Assembly: GCA_049340005.1 (NCBI GenBank)
Contig: JBMPIY010000005.1
DNA from: CAXBDP01 sp963974465
GTDB lineage: Bacteria; Bacteroidota; Bacteroidia; Cytophagales; Cyclobacteriaceae
DNA: 64,000 nt
Direction: 5' to 3' (one strand)
The first letter of the stretch is position 1; each line of letters begins with the position of its first letter. The notes under the pieces are model-generated. The model was given only the letters and a program-made list of their open reading frames with translations. It ran no database searches and was not told where the DNA came from. This document shows, in pieces, positions 51,580 through 60,191 of the stretch. The position numbers and the translations under genes were made by a program.

Positions 51580-52933
51580 GCTTTGCTATTATTTGATTCA
51601 GTGTTAAAGACTCTTGAACTCCAGTTTTCAGGTCTTTCAAACCAAAAACTTCATTTTGCAACTCCTCTATTCCAGTCATCAATAGGTAAGGAATGGCTTT
51701 TTTTTCAGCATAAGTAAATTGCTTTTTCAATTTATCTCCATCTGGGTAAATTTCAGCAGCAATTCCGGCATCTCTAAGTGATTTCAAAATGCCTAAAGAA
51801 CCTTTGAGCGATTCATCACCAAAATTAGCTAAAAGAACTTGGGTAGGAGTGAGGCCTTCAGACGGAAAAAGATTGAGTTCTTCAAGCACATCATAGATTC
51901 TATCTACACCAAAAGAAATTCCAACACCAGACATATTGTCCAATCCGAAAATACCCGTAAGATTGTCGTATCTACCTCCCGCTGTTATGGTGCCCATTTT
52001 CACAGAAGTAGGCTTCACTTCGAATATTGCACCCGTATAGTAACTTAAGCCTCTTGCTAGTCTTGGGTCAAATTCTATTTTGGTTCCATCATCACCAAAG
52101 GCTTCTAAAAGCGAGATTATTTCTTCAACCTCCCGCAATCCATTTTGGCCTTCTTCATTGTTGGCAAATAATTGGTGAAGCTGCTCAATCAATTCCTTAT
52201 TGTTTCCTTTCAACTCAAGAAATTGTCTTGTTTTATCTAAAGTGTCGGTTTCAAAACCTCTTCCAGCCAATTCTTCTAATACTTTGTCTGTGCCTATTTT
52301 ATCTAGCTTGTCAATCGCCACACATAGATCTGTGAATTTATCCTTTGCATTCAAAATGCCGGCGAGGCCTTCCAGCACTTTTCTGCTACTGAATGTGATT
52401 ACATAATCTTCTAACCCAAGTAGCTTGTAAGCCTCCTTGATCATCAAGATAATTTCGGCTTCACATATTATGGAATCTGTGCCGATAATATCTGCATCGC
52501 ATTGATAAAACTCGCGATAACGCCCCTTCTGCGGACGATCAGCTCTCCAAACTGGCTGGATTTGAAAGCGCTTGAAGGGAAAATGAACTTCGTTGCGGTT
52601 CATTACTACGTACCTTGCAAATGGTACTGTTAGGTCGTAACGTAAGCCTTTTTCGGTGATTTTTGGTAACAATCCTTTTGCACCTTCCGCAATATCAGTC
52701 GAATCAGTTTTGGACATGAAATCACCAGAATTCAAAATTCTAAATAATAACTGATCGCCCTCGTCGCCATACTTGCCTGTGAGTACGGAAAGGTTTTCCA
52801 TGGCGGGTGTTTCCAATGGCATAAAGCCAAATTTGCGAAATACAGATTTTATATTGTCAAGGATGAAATTTCGTCGAGCCATTTGCTCAGGACCAAAATC
52901 TCTTGTTCCTTTGGGTAGCGTTGGTTTTTGCAT
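51572..52933 (-). CDS. hisS: histidyl-tRNA synthetase, HisS
   Basis: This is a 453-residue class II synthetase. Motif 1 is near residues 40-60, motif 2 is G-R-Y-R-E-F-Y-Q-C-D, the histidine-A motif is R-G-L-S-Y-Y-T-G, and motif 3 is S-F-G-V-D-R. A C-terminal anticodon-binding domain covers about 360-450. It faces a divergent 51-aa basic protein gene. The promoter region is shared. Confidence 0.94.
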   Translation of the reverse strand: MQKPTLPKGTRDFGPEQMARRNFILDNIKSVFRKFGFMPLETPAMENLSVLTGKYGDEGDQLLFRILNSGDFMSKTDSTDIAEGAKGLLPKITEKGLRYDLTVPFARYVVMNRNEVHFPFKRFQIQPVWRADRPQKGRYREFYQCDADIIGTDSIICEAEIILMIKEAYKLLGLEDYVITFSSRKVLEGLAGILNAKDKFTDLCVAIDKLDKIGTDKVLEELAGRGFETDTLDKTRQFLELKGNNKELIEQLHQLFANNEEGQNGLREVEEIISLLEAFGDDGTKIEFDPRLARGLSYYTGAIFEVKPTSVKMGTITAGGRYDNLTGIFGLDNMSGVGISFGVDRIYDVLEELNLFPSEGLTPTQVLLANFGDESLKGSLGILKSLRDAGIAAEIYPDGDKLKKQFTYAEKKAIPYLLMTGIEELQNEVFGLKDLKTGVQESLTLNQIIAKLG

Positions 52934-52957
52934 TGCCTAAATATCCTAAATTTTAAG

Positions 52958-52990
52958 CAAAACTAAGGTTTTTCCTGCTTTGTAGGCAAT
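52958..52990 (-). promoter_or_regulatory. promoter of hisS-hutH
   Basis: On the minus strand TAGTTTTG fits the -7 consensus TAnnTTTG at 52958-52965. A TTG at 52987-52989 is 21 bases away in the right orientation. The hisS ATG lies 25 bases downstream of the -7 box. Confidence 0.55.
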
Positions 52991-53021
52991 GGCAATTTTC
53001 AATAGATTAATTTTGTGATGC

Positions 53022-53053
53022 TTTGGGATTTGAATTCATTTTATTTACCTTTG
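53022..53053 (+). promoter_or_regulatory. consensus promoter of the 51-aa basic protein
   Basis: TTTG at 53022-53025 and TACCTTTG at 53046-53053 are 20 bases apart, a textbook Bacteroidota promoter. The ATG lies 39 bases downstream. Facing the hisS promoter. Confidence 0.75.
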
Positions 53054-53091
53054 CAATCATTTTTCGGGATAAAGTCTAAAAATATAGAACA

Positions 53092-53247
53092 ATGGCAGTT
53101 ACAAGGTTAATGAGAAAAGCTAAAAAGAATATAGCTAGACAAAAGAACAAGCTTAGAGTAATCAAGCAATTGAATTATAAGCCTGCTTTGAAAAACGTGG
53201 ATATTGAAGAATTGAAAGCTTCATTTCCAAAGAAGTCTGATAAATAA
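53092..53247 (+). CDS. 51-residue lysine-rich basic protein
   Basis: This gene is too short for most gene finders. It reads M-A-V-T-R-L-M-R-K-A-K-K-N-I-A-R-Q and ends K-K-S-D-K. About a quarter of the residues are Lys or Arg, mostly in the first half, so it probably binds nucleic acid or the ribosome. A consensus promoter lies 39 bases upstream and a strong intrinsic terminator 30 bases downstream, so it is a complete single-gene unit divergent from hisS. I do not recognise a named family. Confidence 0.7.
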   Translation: MAVTRLMRKAKKNIARQKNKLRVIKQLNYKPALKNVDIEELKASFPKKSDK

Positions 53248-53277
53248 TCCTATCAAAATATTTAAGCTTTAGCTTAG

Positions 53278-53304
53278 AAAGCAGGTGTTTCACCTGCTTT
53301 TTTT
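53278..53304 (+). terminator. strong intrinsic terminator of the 51-aa protein gene
   Basis: AAAGCAGGTG at 53278-53287 pairs with CACCTGCTTT at 53291-53300 around a TTT loop (10 bp), followed by TTTTG. It lies 30 bases after the stop codon. Confidence 0.85.
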
Positions 53305-53372
53305 GTTTTACTGGTTGTTAGGAAGGTTTTTAAAAGGCTAATTAAAGCTCCATTAAACTGTTTTTTAAAATG

Positions 53373-53422
53373 AAGGCTCGCAAAGAAAATCAACAGCTAA
53401 GCTGGTTTTCTTTGCGAGCCTT
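53373..53422. terminator. 17-bp perfect hairpin, likely bidirectional terminator
   Basis: AAGGCTCGCAAAGAAAA at 53373-53389 is complementary to TTTTCTTTGCGAGCCTT at 53406-53422. The loop contains an inner CAGC/GCTG dyad that extends the structure. The nitroreductase gene ends at 53454 on the minus strand, so this would stop it. It is a second hairpin after the 51-aa gene. Confidence 0.65.
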
Positions 53423-53453
53423 TTGTGATTTAGACACTTTTATGGTTGCCTAA

Positions 53454-54035
53454 TTACACATCATTTTTAGCATATATCTCCGCAATTTCATCTACAGCCT
53501 TTCTGCTCCTTGGTGCCAATTCTCTGCTTTTAAAAGGTTCTTCTAATTGCTCTGCATCACCCAGATAACCCAATGCGATAAAGCAAATTGGAACTTCATT
53601 TTCTGCTAATTTAAATTGGGTTCTAGTTTTATCAGGATTGAAGCCGCCAATGAAATGGCTAAAAATGCCCATCGAAATGCCTTGCGTTACCAAGTTTGCA
53701 TTAGCCAGTCCTACATCATGCATAAAGGTTTTATTCTCGGCACCATTTTCATAAGTTTTTATACCTATGCTTAGTATAATTACTGCTACTTTATCTGTCC
53801 AAATCTGATTGCCGGGCATCATACATTCCCACATCTTCTGAAAAGTTGCTGTTCCTTTTTGTGCTGCCACATATCTCCAAGGTTGTGCATTCATGGCACT
53901 TGGCGCCCAAGATGCTGCTTCTAGCAAAGTTTTAATCTCTTCCGGCTCTATGGAGTCATTAGAAAATGCTCTTGGGCTCCAGCGCCTTTTTATGAGTCCA
54001 TGTATTGGAGTTTCTGTTATTGCTTCTTTTATCAT
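53454..54035 (-). CDS. nitroreductase-family protein
   Basis: This is a 193-residue FMN-dependent reductase. R-R-W-S-P-R-A-F near 17 binds FMN, S-W-A-P-S-A-M-N-A-Q-P-W near 47 forms the flavin pocket, and I-A-L-G-Y-L-G-D near 153 is typical of the family. It is separated by one base from the pirin gene, forming a redox pair. Confidence 0.88.
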   Translation of the reverse strand: MIKEAITETPIHGLIKRRWSPRAFSNDSIEPEEIKTLLEAASWAPSAMNAQPWRYVAAQKGTATFQKMWECMMPGNQIWTDKVAVIILSIGIKTYENGAENKTFMHDVGLANANLVTQGISMGIFSHFIGGFNPDKTRTQFKLAENEVPICFIALGYLGDAEQLEEPFKSRELAPRSRKAVDEIAEIYAKNDV

Positions 54036-54036
54036 T

Positions 54037-54762
54037 TTATGCTGTAATTTCCATTGGTACTTCCATCAACAATAATTTTGCGTCATCGCTCAAGGAAGTG
54101 AATTTTACTTTATCTGTATCCCAAATACCATAACCATCTCTCTTGTTCAATTGTTGACCTTCTACCTCTACACTGCCTTCTAATACAAATATGTAAAGTC
54201 CGTTTTCGTGTAATTTGAAAGTATAATCCTTCTCTATTCCTTTATCCAATTCAGCTAAATGGAACCAAGCGTTTTGATGAATCCAAACTCCATCATCATC
54301 AGCATTCGGAGACAGAATTTGTAGAAACTCATTCTTCATTTTAGTTTGATCGAGCGTCAATTGATCGTAGCGTGGCTGTACATTTTTGCGATTTGGAAAT
54401 AGCCATATTTGCAAGAATTTTACTTCCTGATCTTTGTTTTTGTTCATCTCACTATGCTGAATGCCAGTGCCAGCACTAAGCACTTGAATGTCGCCTTGCT
54501 TGATTACTTGCACATTGCCCATGCTATCTTTATGTTGCAAATCACCTTCCAAGGGAATGCTGATGATCTCCATATTATTATGTGGATGCATTCCAAAGCC
54601 CATCCCTGGAGCTACAGTGTCGTCATTCAATACACGTAGTACCCCAAAGTTCATTCTGCCGGGATCGTAGTAATGGGCGAAACTAAATGAATGATAAGAA
54701 TTGAGCCAGCCATGATTTGCATGACCACGACTATTTGCTTTGTGTAATATGGTTTGTGCCAT
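54037..54762 (-). CDS. pirin-family protein
   Basis: The ATG at 54762 gives 241 residues (an ATG at 54783 would add seven). It has the cupin pair of pirin: F-G-M-H-P-H-N-N-M-E-I near 57, with G-T-G-I-Q-H-S-E-M-N near 100 for the second metal sites. Similar proteins act as quercetinases or redox-responsive regulators, so the actual role is not set. It forms an operon with the nitroreductase. Confidence 0.88.
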   Translation of the reverse strand: MAQTILHKANSRGHANHGWLNSYHSFSFAHYYDPGRMNFGVLRVLNDDTVAPGMGFGMHPHNNMEIISIPLEGDLQHKDSMGNVQVIKQGDIQVLSAGTGIQHSEMNKNKDQEVKFLQIWLFPNRKNVQPRYDQLTLDQTKMKNEFLQILSPNADDDGVWIHQNAWFHLAELDKGIEKDYTFKLHENGLYIFVLEGSVEVEGQQLNKRDGYGIWDTDKVKFTSLSDDAKLLLMEVPMEITA

Positions 54763-54788
54763 GATTATAATATTTACGAACAAAAATG

Positions 54789-54800
54789 ATGTATATACAT
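54789..54800. promoter_or_regulatory. perfect palindrome ATGTATATACAT before pirin
   Basis: A perfect 12-bp palindrome lies 27 bases upstream of the pirin start. It is a candidate operator for the pirin-nitroreductase operon. No regulator gene is nearby. Confidence 0.5.
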
Positions 54801-54913
54801 TAAAAGTTTCGACATTTAAAAATTCAGCAATATTTCTATCTGGAATTCACGCTGGAAATAGGCGGGAGGAATTTTGGGTTTGGAGAAAATCAGCTTGTAA
54901 TCTGTATTAAAAG

Positions 54914-54958
54914 CAAAAGACCTTCAGGATTTTAAATCAAAGAAGGTCTTTTGTTTCT
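54914..54958. terminator. terminator-like hairpin after the Mpo1-like gene
   Basis: AAAAGACCTTC at 54915-54925 is complementary to GAAGGTCTTTT at 54942-54952 (11 bp) and is followed by T runs in both directions. It lies downstream of the minus-strand gene that ends at 54978. Confidence 0.7.
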
Positions 54959-54977
54959 ATTTAGAAATAAGTTTTAC

Positions 54978-55457
54978 CTAATAAGCTATTCCCATCTTTT
55001 TGAAAATAAAGTGCATAAGCCAAGCAGGGCCAATCATTAAGAATTGGACATCTTTCAAGAAACTGGGTTTTTTGCCTTCTACTTTGTGACCATAAAATTG
55101 ACCGATCCAAGCAGCTACAAAAATAATAAGCGAAACCAACCATAGAGGCGTGGCTACATTCATATCTACCCAATTGGCGGCAAATGAAAATACGGCTACC
55201 ACTACCAACATGCCCAAAAATAGCGGAAAGGAGAGCCGAACGTAATACAATAATGTGATTACCAATAACACTGTAGCCCAATTGGCATAATTACCCATTG
55301 ATGGGAAAGTTGACTTTAAAATCCCTGCCGGAATAGACCAAATCAAACCCACAATGCTAAAGAAAATTAAGGGTACACAAATCCAGTGAATGGTTTTGTT
55401 GAGTCCGTTTTGATGGCTTTCGCCATATTCATTCAGGAGGGCATCTATCTTTCTCAT
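54978..55457 (-). CDS. Mpo1-like (DUF962) membrane protein
   Basis: The ATG at 55457 gives 159 residues (an ATG at 55517 would add 20). It starts with L-L-N-E-Y-G-E-S-H-Q-N and I-H-W-I-C-V-P-L-I-F-F, the DUF962/Mpo1 signature with conserved His, and has about four TM helices. The yeast relative Mpo1 is a dioxygenase in phytosphingosine alpha-oxidation. Bacterial function is unproven. Confidence 0.82.
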   Translation of the reverse strand: MRKIDALLNEYGESHQNGLNKTIHWICVPLIFFSIVGLIWSIPAGILKSTFPSMGNYANWATVLLVITLLYYVRLSFPLFLGMLVVVAVFSFAANWVDMNVATPLWLVSLIIFVAAWIGQFYGHKVEGKKPSFLKDVQFLMIGPAWLMHFIFKKMGIAY

Positions 55458-55698
55458 TTTGTTATTTTTTCGATTCGATAAACAATATAGGAAATTATGC
55501 ATATCCAAATCAAGCATCTATAAATTCTGCTGGCTCAGCTGCTAACAAATCAATATCCCTCCCGCCATTTTTGTCTGAATTGGGCAAAAGGATAATTTCC
55601 ATTTCCAATTTATACCGAAATGCATTTTGACTTTATTCTTTATATGTAATTTGTCTTCTGATTTTAGATTCATTCATTGTTGAATTCATTGAAATATC

Positions 55699-56739
55699 AT
55701 GGCTGAAAAAAGACAAATAGCATTTTTTGAGAGGTACTTAACTGTTTGGGTGATATTATGTATTGGCGTGGGTATTCTCATTGGCAATGTAGCTGGTGAT
55801 TCGATGGCCGTACTTAGCAGTATGGAATTGTATAAAGTAAACATTCCAATTGCTATTCTTATCTGGATGATGATTTATCCAATGATGCTTCAAATTGATT
55901 TTTCGAGCATTAAAAGTGTTGGCAAAAAGCCCAAAGGAATTATTCTAACTGTTGTGATCAATTGGGTGATTAAGCCATTTACCATGGCTTTTTTCGCTTG
56001 GATATTTTTTGCTAAGATCTATGCAGCTTTCATTTCGCCCGAATTAGCTGGTGAATATATTGCTGGTGCTATTTTGCTAGGCGCAGCTCCATGTACAGCA
56101 ATGGTTTTTGTTTGGTCTTACCTTACCAATGGCGACCCGAATTATACTTTAGTACAGGTGTCGGTAAACGATCTTATTTTGCTCGTAGCTTTCGTTCCCA
56201 TTGTTGCTTTTCTACTTGGGATTACGGATGTGGTAATTCCATACGAAACTTTGATCATCAGTGTGCTAGTTTATGTAGTAATTCCACTAGTAGCTGGAGC
56301 GATTACTAGTAAATCATTGATTTCAGCGAAGGGAGAGGAATGGTTCAAAAATGAATTTCTACCTAAGTTTAAGCCGGTAAGTATCATCGCATTATTGCTT
56401 ACTTTGATATTGCTTTTTGCTTTTCAAGGCGAGAATATTCTTAGCAACCCATTGATTATTGTATTCATCGCAATTCCGCTTATTATCCAAACCTATTTTA
56501 TCTTTTTTGTGGCATGGTATGGCGGGAGGAAACTTAAACTCTCACATGCTATTTGCGCACCAGCAGCTTTGATTGGTGCAAGCAATTTCTTCGAATTATC
56601 AGTTGCAGTGGCCATCGGCTTATTTGGTTTGGATAGCCCAGCTGCATTGGTTTGCGTAGTTGGCGTATTAGTAGAAGTCCCCGTTATGCTATCATTAGTG
56701 GCTTTCGCCAATAAGCAATTACCGAAATTCAGCAGTTAG
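55699..56739 (+). CDS. acr3: Acr3-family arsenite efflux transporter
   Basis: This is a 346-residue ten-TM permease. G-A-A-P-C-T-A-M-V-F-V-W-S with the conserved Cys in TM4 is diagnostic of Acr3, together with the paired W-V-I-K-P-F-T-M-A near 95 and G-A-S-N-F-F-E-L-S-V-A-V-A near 300. It exports arsenite. No arsR or arsC is beside it. Confidence 0.9.
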   Translation: MAEKRQIAFFERYLTVWVILCIGVGILIGNVAGDSMAVLSSMELYKVNIPIAILIWMMIYPMMLQIDFSSIKSVGKKPKGIILTVVINWVIKPFTMAFFAWIFFAKIYAAFISPELAGEYIAGAILLGAAPCTAMVFVWSYLTNGDPNYTLVQVSVNDLILLVAFVPIVAFLLGITDVVIPYETLIISVLVYVVIPLVAGAITSKSLISAKGEEWFKNEFLPKFKPVSIIALLLTLILLFAFQGENILSNPLIIVFIAIPLIIQTYFIFFVAWYGGRKLKLSHAICAPAALIGASNFFELSVAVAIGLFGLDSPAALVCVVGVLVEVPVMLSLVAFANKQLPKFSS

Positions 56740-57173
56740 GTAAAATTGGGTTTCACTTAAGCATATAGCCCTTTTAGGTATTTAACCTCTGTTTCAACAA
56801 TGGTTTGATTAAATAGATAGTTCTTTGAATAAATTTGAGTAATGATATTTATAATAAAATATTGAATAATAATAGATTATTCAATAAACAATTAAGTAAG
56901 GAAATAGATAAATAAATTGTAAGTCAATCGATTGTAACTATAGTCCATGGTTTAATTCGTGGTCTATAGTGGTCAATTACGAACCCAAAACCGTTTTAGC
57001 GGTTTGGTAAATGCTCCAACCATTTAAATTTGAACATTGCCATTCCAAAAAGGCATGATTTACAAAATCGGCCAAATGACATTTATCAACCATCAACATT
57101 TTCTCTCATCCCTACCCATTTTACCCATTAAAAACCCTACTTTTACAACTGGGTCAATTTCTATTTTAGCTAC
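56740..57173. other. gap before the polysaccharide operon; promoter and hairpin
   Basis: No gene. An AT-rich stretch at 56790-56930 includes a TTGAATAA...TTATTCAA palindrome near 56862. A hairpin CCAAAACCG/CGGTTTGG lies near 56988-57007 and overlaps the promoter at 57003-57032. The remaining 140 bases are the operon's 5' leader. Confidence 0.55.
57003..57032 (+). promoter_or_regulatory. promoter of the polysaccharide/carbamoyltransferase operon
   Basis: TTTG at 57003-57006 and TAAATTTG at 57025-57032, 18 bases apart, give a near-consensus Bacteroidota promoter. The first start codon is about 140 bases downstream, so the transcript has an unusually long leader. The -33 box lies in the 3' arm of a hairpin at 56988-57007. 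Confidence 0.65.
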
Positions 57174-58325
57174 TTGCATACAAAGCCGAAAATATTGGTA
57201 TTTATCGATTGGTTTTACCCTGGATTTCGTTCTGGAGGGCCCACACGCTCGGTTTGGAATCTGATCCAAAAGCTCAAAGATCAATTTGATTTTTACGTGG
57301 TCACGCGTAATATTGATTATTGTGAGGAAACCCCTTACCTAAATGTAATTCCTGATCAATGGCAGGAGGTTTTCGAAGGCTTGCAGGTATATTATCAGGA
57401 TCATAAAAAGCTTAGTGCTGCAAATATCAAAAAGCATATTCAAAAGATCGATTGGGATTTTTGCTATATAAATGGATTGTATTCTTATTATTTCTCTATT
57501 CTTCCAACACATTTCACCAAGCGGATTATCAAAGGGAAAGTAATTGTTTGCCCTAGAGGAATGTTATCTGATGGTTCCATTTCAGTAAAAGGCACCAAGA
57601 AGAAAGCCTTTGTTAATATTGCTCAAAGGTTTGGCTTGTATAAACATGTAACATTTCACGCTACCAAAAAGCAAGAAGCTGAGAATGTGAAAAAATGGCT
57701 TGGTAGTGATAATGCCGAAGTAATCCCAAATTTTCCTTCTGAAGTTTTCGAAGAGAAATTATCATTTCCTATTAAGGAAAAGGGCTACCTGAATTTGATA
57801 TGGCTGGGCCGAATATCTCCTGAAAAGAATCTGGATTTTGCCTTGAAGCTTCTGAGAAATACTCGCTCGGGCAAAATCAATTTTATGTTGTATGGTGTCA
57901 TCTATGATAAAGCCTATTGGGAAGATTGCCAAGAGATTATAAACAAAATGCCCTCCCGCATCCATGTAGAATACAAAGGTGTACTCAATCCTGAAGAAAT
58001 ACCTCGAACCCTTACGCAATTCCACTTTTTCTTTTTACCCACAACAGGCGAGAACTTTGGACATGCTATCTTAGAGAGCCTGTTATCAGGTACACCTGTT
58101 ATTATAAGCAATACTACACCTTGGACTAATTTGGTAGATTTGGGTGTGGGTTGGGATCTACCGCTTTATGAGCCTCGGTCTTTTCTCAAAGTATTGCGCG
58201 ACGCTACAAACATGGAAGGCAAGCAATATTTAGAATTAAGAAAAAGAGTGATGCGATATAGAGAGAAAATTTTGGATATTGAGCCTCAAATTGAAGGATA
58301 TAATAAATTGTTTTCGAAAGAATGA
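57174..58325 (+). CDS. family 4-type glycosyltransferase
   Basis: This is a 383-residue GT-B enzyme. The N-terminus ends F-I-D-W-F-Y-P-G-F-R-S-G-G-P, typical for the group that binds the acceptor side. The donor motif is G-E-N-F-G-H-A-I-L-E-S-L near 296, with the two conserved Glu. I-W-L-G-R-I-S-P-E-K-N opens the second domain near 205. The start is TTG at 57174; no ATG is available near it. It overlaps the carbamoyltransferase by four bases (ATGA). Confidence 0.85.
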   Translation: MHTKPKILVFIDWFYPGFRSGGPTRSVWNLIQKLKDQFDFYVVTRNIDYCEETPYLNVIPDQWQEVFEGLQVYYQDHKKLSAANIKKHIQKIDWDFCYINGLYSYYFSILPTHFTKRIIKGKVIVCPRGMLSDGSISVKGTKKKAFVNIAQRFGLYKHVTFHATKKQEAENVKKWLGSDNAEVIPNFPSEVFEEKLSFPIKEKGYLNLIWLGRISPEKNLDFALKLLRNTRSGKINFMLYGVIYDKAYWEDCQEIINKMPSRIHVEYKGVLNPEEIPRTLTQFHFFFLPTTGENFGHAILESLLSGTPVIISNTTPWTNLVDLGVGWDLPLYEPRSFLKVLRDATNMEGKQYLELRKRVMRYREKILDIEPQIEGYNKLFSKE

Positions 58326-60190
58326 CTAATATAATACTGGGAATTTCGGCCTTTTATCATGATTCTGCAGCTGCATTGCTGATAAATGGAGAAATTATAG
58401 CTGCTGCTCAAGAGGAGCGCTTTACAAGGAAAAAACATGACCCAGGTTTCCCAAGCAATGCAGTAAAATACTGCTTAGAGGAGGCTGGTATTGACTTATG
58501 TCAAATTGATGCAGTTGCATTTTATGATAAGCCATTGCTAAAGTTCGAGAGGCTTTTGGAAACGTATTATGCCGTTACCCCAAAAGGACTGAAATCTTTT
58601 ATTTCGTCCATGCCCGTTTGGATGAAAGAAAAAATGTTCCTGAAAAAGTTGATTAAAGACGAGCTAAAAGAAATTGGAGAGCTTGATTTAAGTAAAACTA
58701 AATTGCTTTTCCCTGAGCATCATCTATCACATGCTGCTAGCGCATTTTACCCAAGTCCGTATAAGGATGCAGCAATTCTCACAGTAGATGGAGTAGGGGA
58801 GTGGGCAACAGCTTCTATTTGTCACGGAGAAGGAGAGAAGATCACTATTCTCAAAGAACAGCAATTCCCACATTCTTTGGGCTTATTATATTCAGCATTC
58901 ACATATTTCTTAGGCTTTAGAGTTAATTCAGGCGAATACAAACTGATGGGTTTGGCTCCATATGGAGACCCTACCAGTGAGGAAGTAAAGAATTTTGTTG
59001 CCCTGATTAAAGAGCATTTGATCAATATTCGTGAGGATGGTTCTCTTTGGCTAAATCAAGAATATTTTAGCTATGCAACAGGCCTCAGGATGGTGAAGGA
59101 TAAAAAATGGGAAAAGATTTTTGGTTTCCCACGGAGAGAAATGGAAGGGGAATTGGAGCCTAAGCATTGTAATTTGGGCTTAGCTATACAGCAAATTACG
59201 GAAGAGCTTGTAATTTCAATGGCTAAAGAAGCGAAGAAGTTAACGGGCTCTAACAATCTGTGTATGGCGGGAGGTGTGGCATTAAACTGCGTAGCAAATG
59301 GTAAACTTCATGACGAGAAGATATTCGACAATATATTTATCCAACCTGCTGCAGGTGATGCGGGAGGTGCATTAGGCGCAGCCCTTACAGCCTATCATGC
59401 CTATTTTGAAATGCCTCGAGTGGTTACAGATAAATTAGATACGCTTAAAGGGTCTTATTTGGGGCCAGCATTTACAGCTAAGGATATTCAAAAAGTACTC
59501 AATAAATATCAAGCTGTTGGAAACAAAGCTAATGGAGAAGAAGCCTTCTTTGAGGAGGTTTGTAATTACATTAAGGATGGAAAAGTAGTAGGTTGGTTCC
59601 AAGGCCGAATGGAGTTTGGCCCACGTGCATTAGGCGCAAGAAGTATTTTAGGTGATCCACGCAGTGCAGAAACACAAAAGAAGCTTAACCTGAAAATAAA
59701 GTACAGAGAATCATTCCGTCCTTTTGCTCCATCGGTGCTCGCAGAAGATGTAGCAGAATATTTTGAACATAAGGATATTTCACCCTATATGCTAATGGTA
59801 AAGCCTGTTGCACAACAACGTAGAGTTGCATTGCCAGACAACTACCATTCAATGTCTATCCGAGATAAGCTTTATACCCTACGTTCGGATTTACCATCCA
59901 TTACGCATATTGATTTTTCAGGTAGAATCCAGACAGTCCACAAAGAGACTAATCCAAAATTCTGGAATTTGATTAATACCTTCAAAGGAATGACTGGATA
60001 TGGAGTCGTGGTGAATACCAGCTTCAATGTCCGTGGCGAACCAATTGTTTGTACGCCCGAAGATGCTTATCGCTGCTTTATGCGTACAGAAATGGATGTG
60101 CTTGTAGTAGAAGACTATATCTTTGTAAAAGAACAACAACCGGAATGGAAAGAAACTGATAATTGGCAATTAGAATTTGTTTTAGATTGA
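58322..60190 (+). CDS. O-carbamoyltransferase, NodU/CmcH family (1)
   Basis: This is a 622-residue enzyme that moves a carbamoyl group from carbamoyl phosphate to a sugar or small-molecule hydroxyl via carbamoyladenylate. The N-terminal Kae1-like domain holds the metal-binding E-H-H-L-S-H-A-A-S-A-F, C-M-A-G-G-V-A-L-N, and Q-G-R-M-E-F-G-P-R-A-L-G. The YrdC-like C-terminal domain ends with V-V-N-T-S-F-N-V-R-G-E-P-I. Translation is coupled to the glycosyltransferase, so it should act on the polysaccharide. Two GCGGGAGG octamers fall in the C-M-A-G-G-V and A-G-D-A-G-G segments. Confidence 0.92.
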   Translation: MTNIILGISAFYHDSAAALLINGEIIAAAQEERFTRKKHDPGFPSNAVKYCLEEAGIDLCQIDAVAFYDKPLLKFERLLETYYAVTPKGLKSFISSMPVWMKEKMFLKKLIKDELKEIGELDLSKTKLLFPEHHLSHAASAFYPSPYKDAAILTVDGVGEWATASICHGEGEKITILKEQQFPHSLGLLYSAFTYFLGFRVNSGEYKLMGLAPYGDPTSEEVKNFVALIKEHLINIREDGSLWLNQEYFSYATGLRMVKDKKWEKIFGFPRREMEGELEPKHCNLGLAIQQITEELVISMAKEAKKLTGSNNLCMAGGVALNCVANGKLHDEKIFDNIFIQPAAGDAGGALGAALTAYHAYFEMPRVVTDKLDTLKGSYLGPAFTAKDIQKVLNKYQAVGNKANGEEAFFEEVCNYIKDGKVVGWFQGRMEFGPRALGARSILGDPRSAETQKKLNLKIKYRESFRPFAPSVLAEDVAEYFEHKDISPYMLMVKPVAQQRRVALPDNYHSMSIRDKLYTLRSDLPSITHIDFSGRIQTVHKETNPKFWNLINTFKGMTGYGVVVNTSFNVRGEPIVCTPEDAYRCFMRTEMDVLVVEDYIFVKEQQPEWKETDNWQLEFVLD

Positions 60191-60191
60191 T

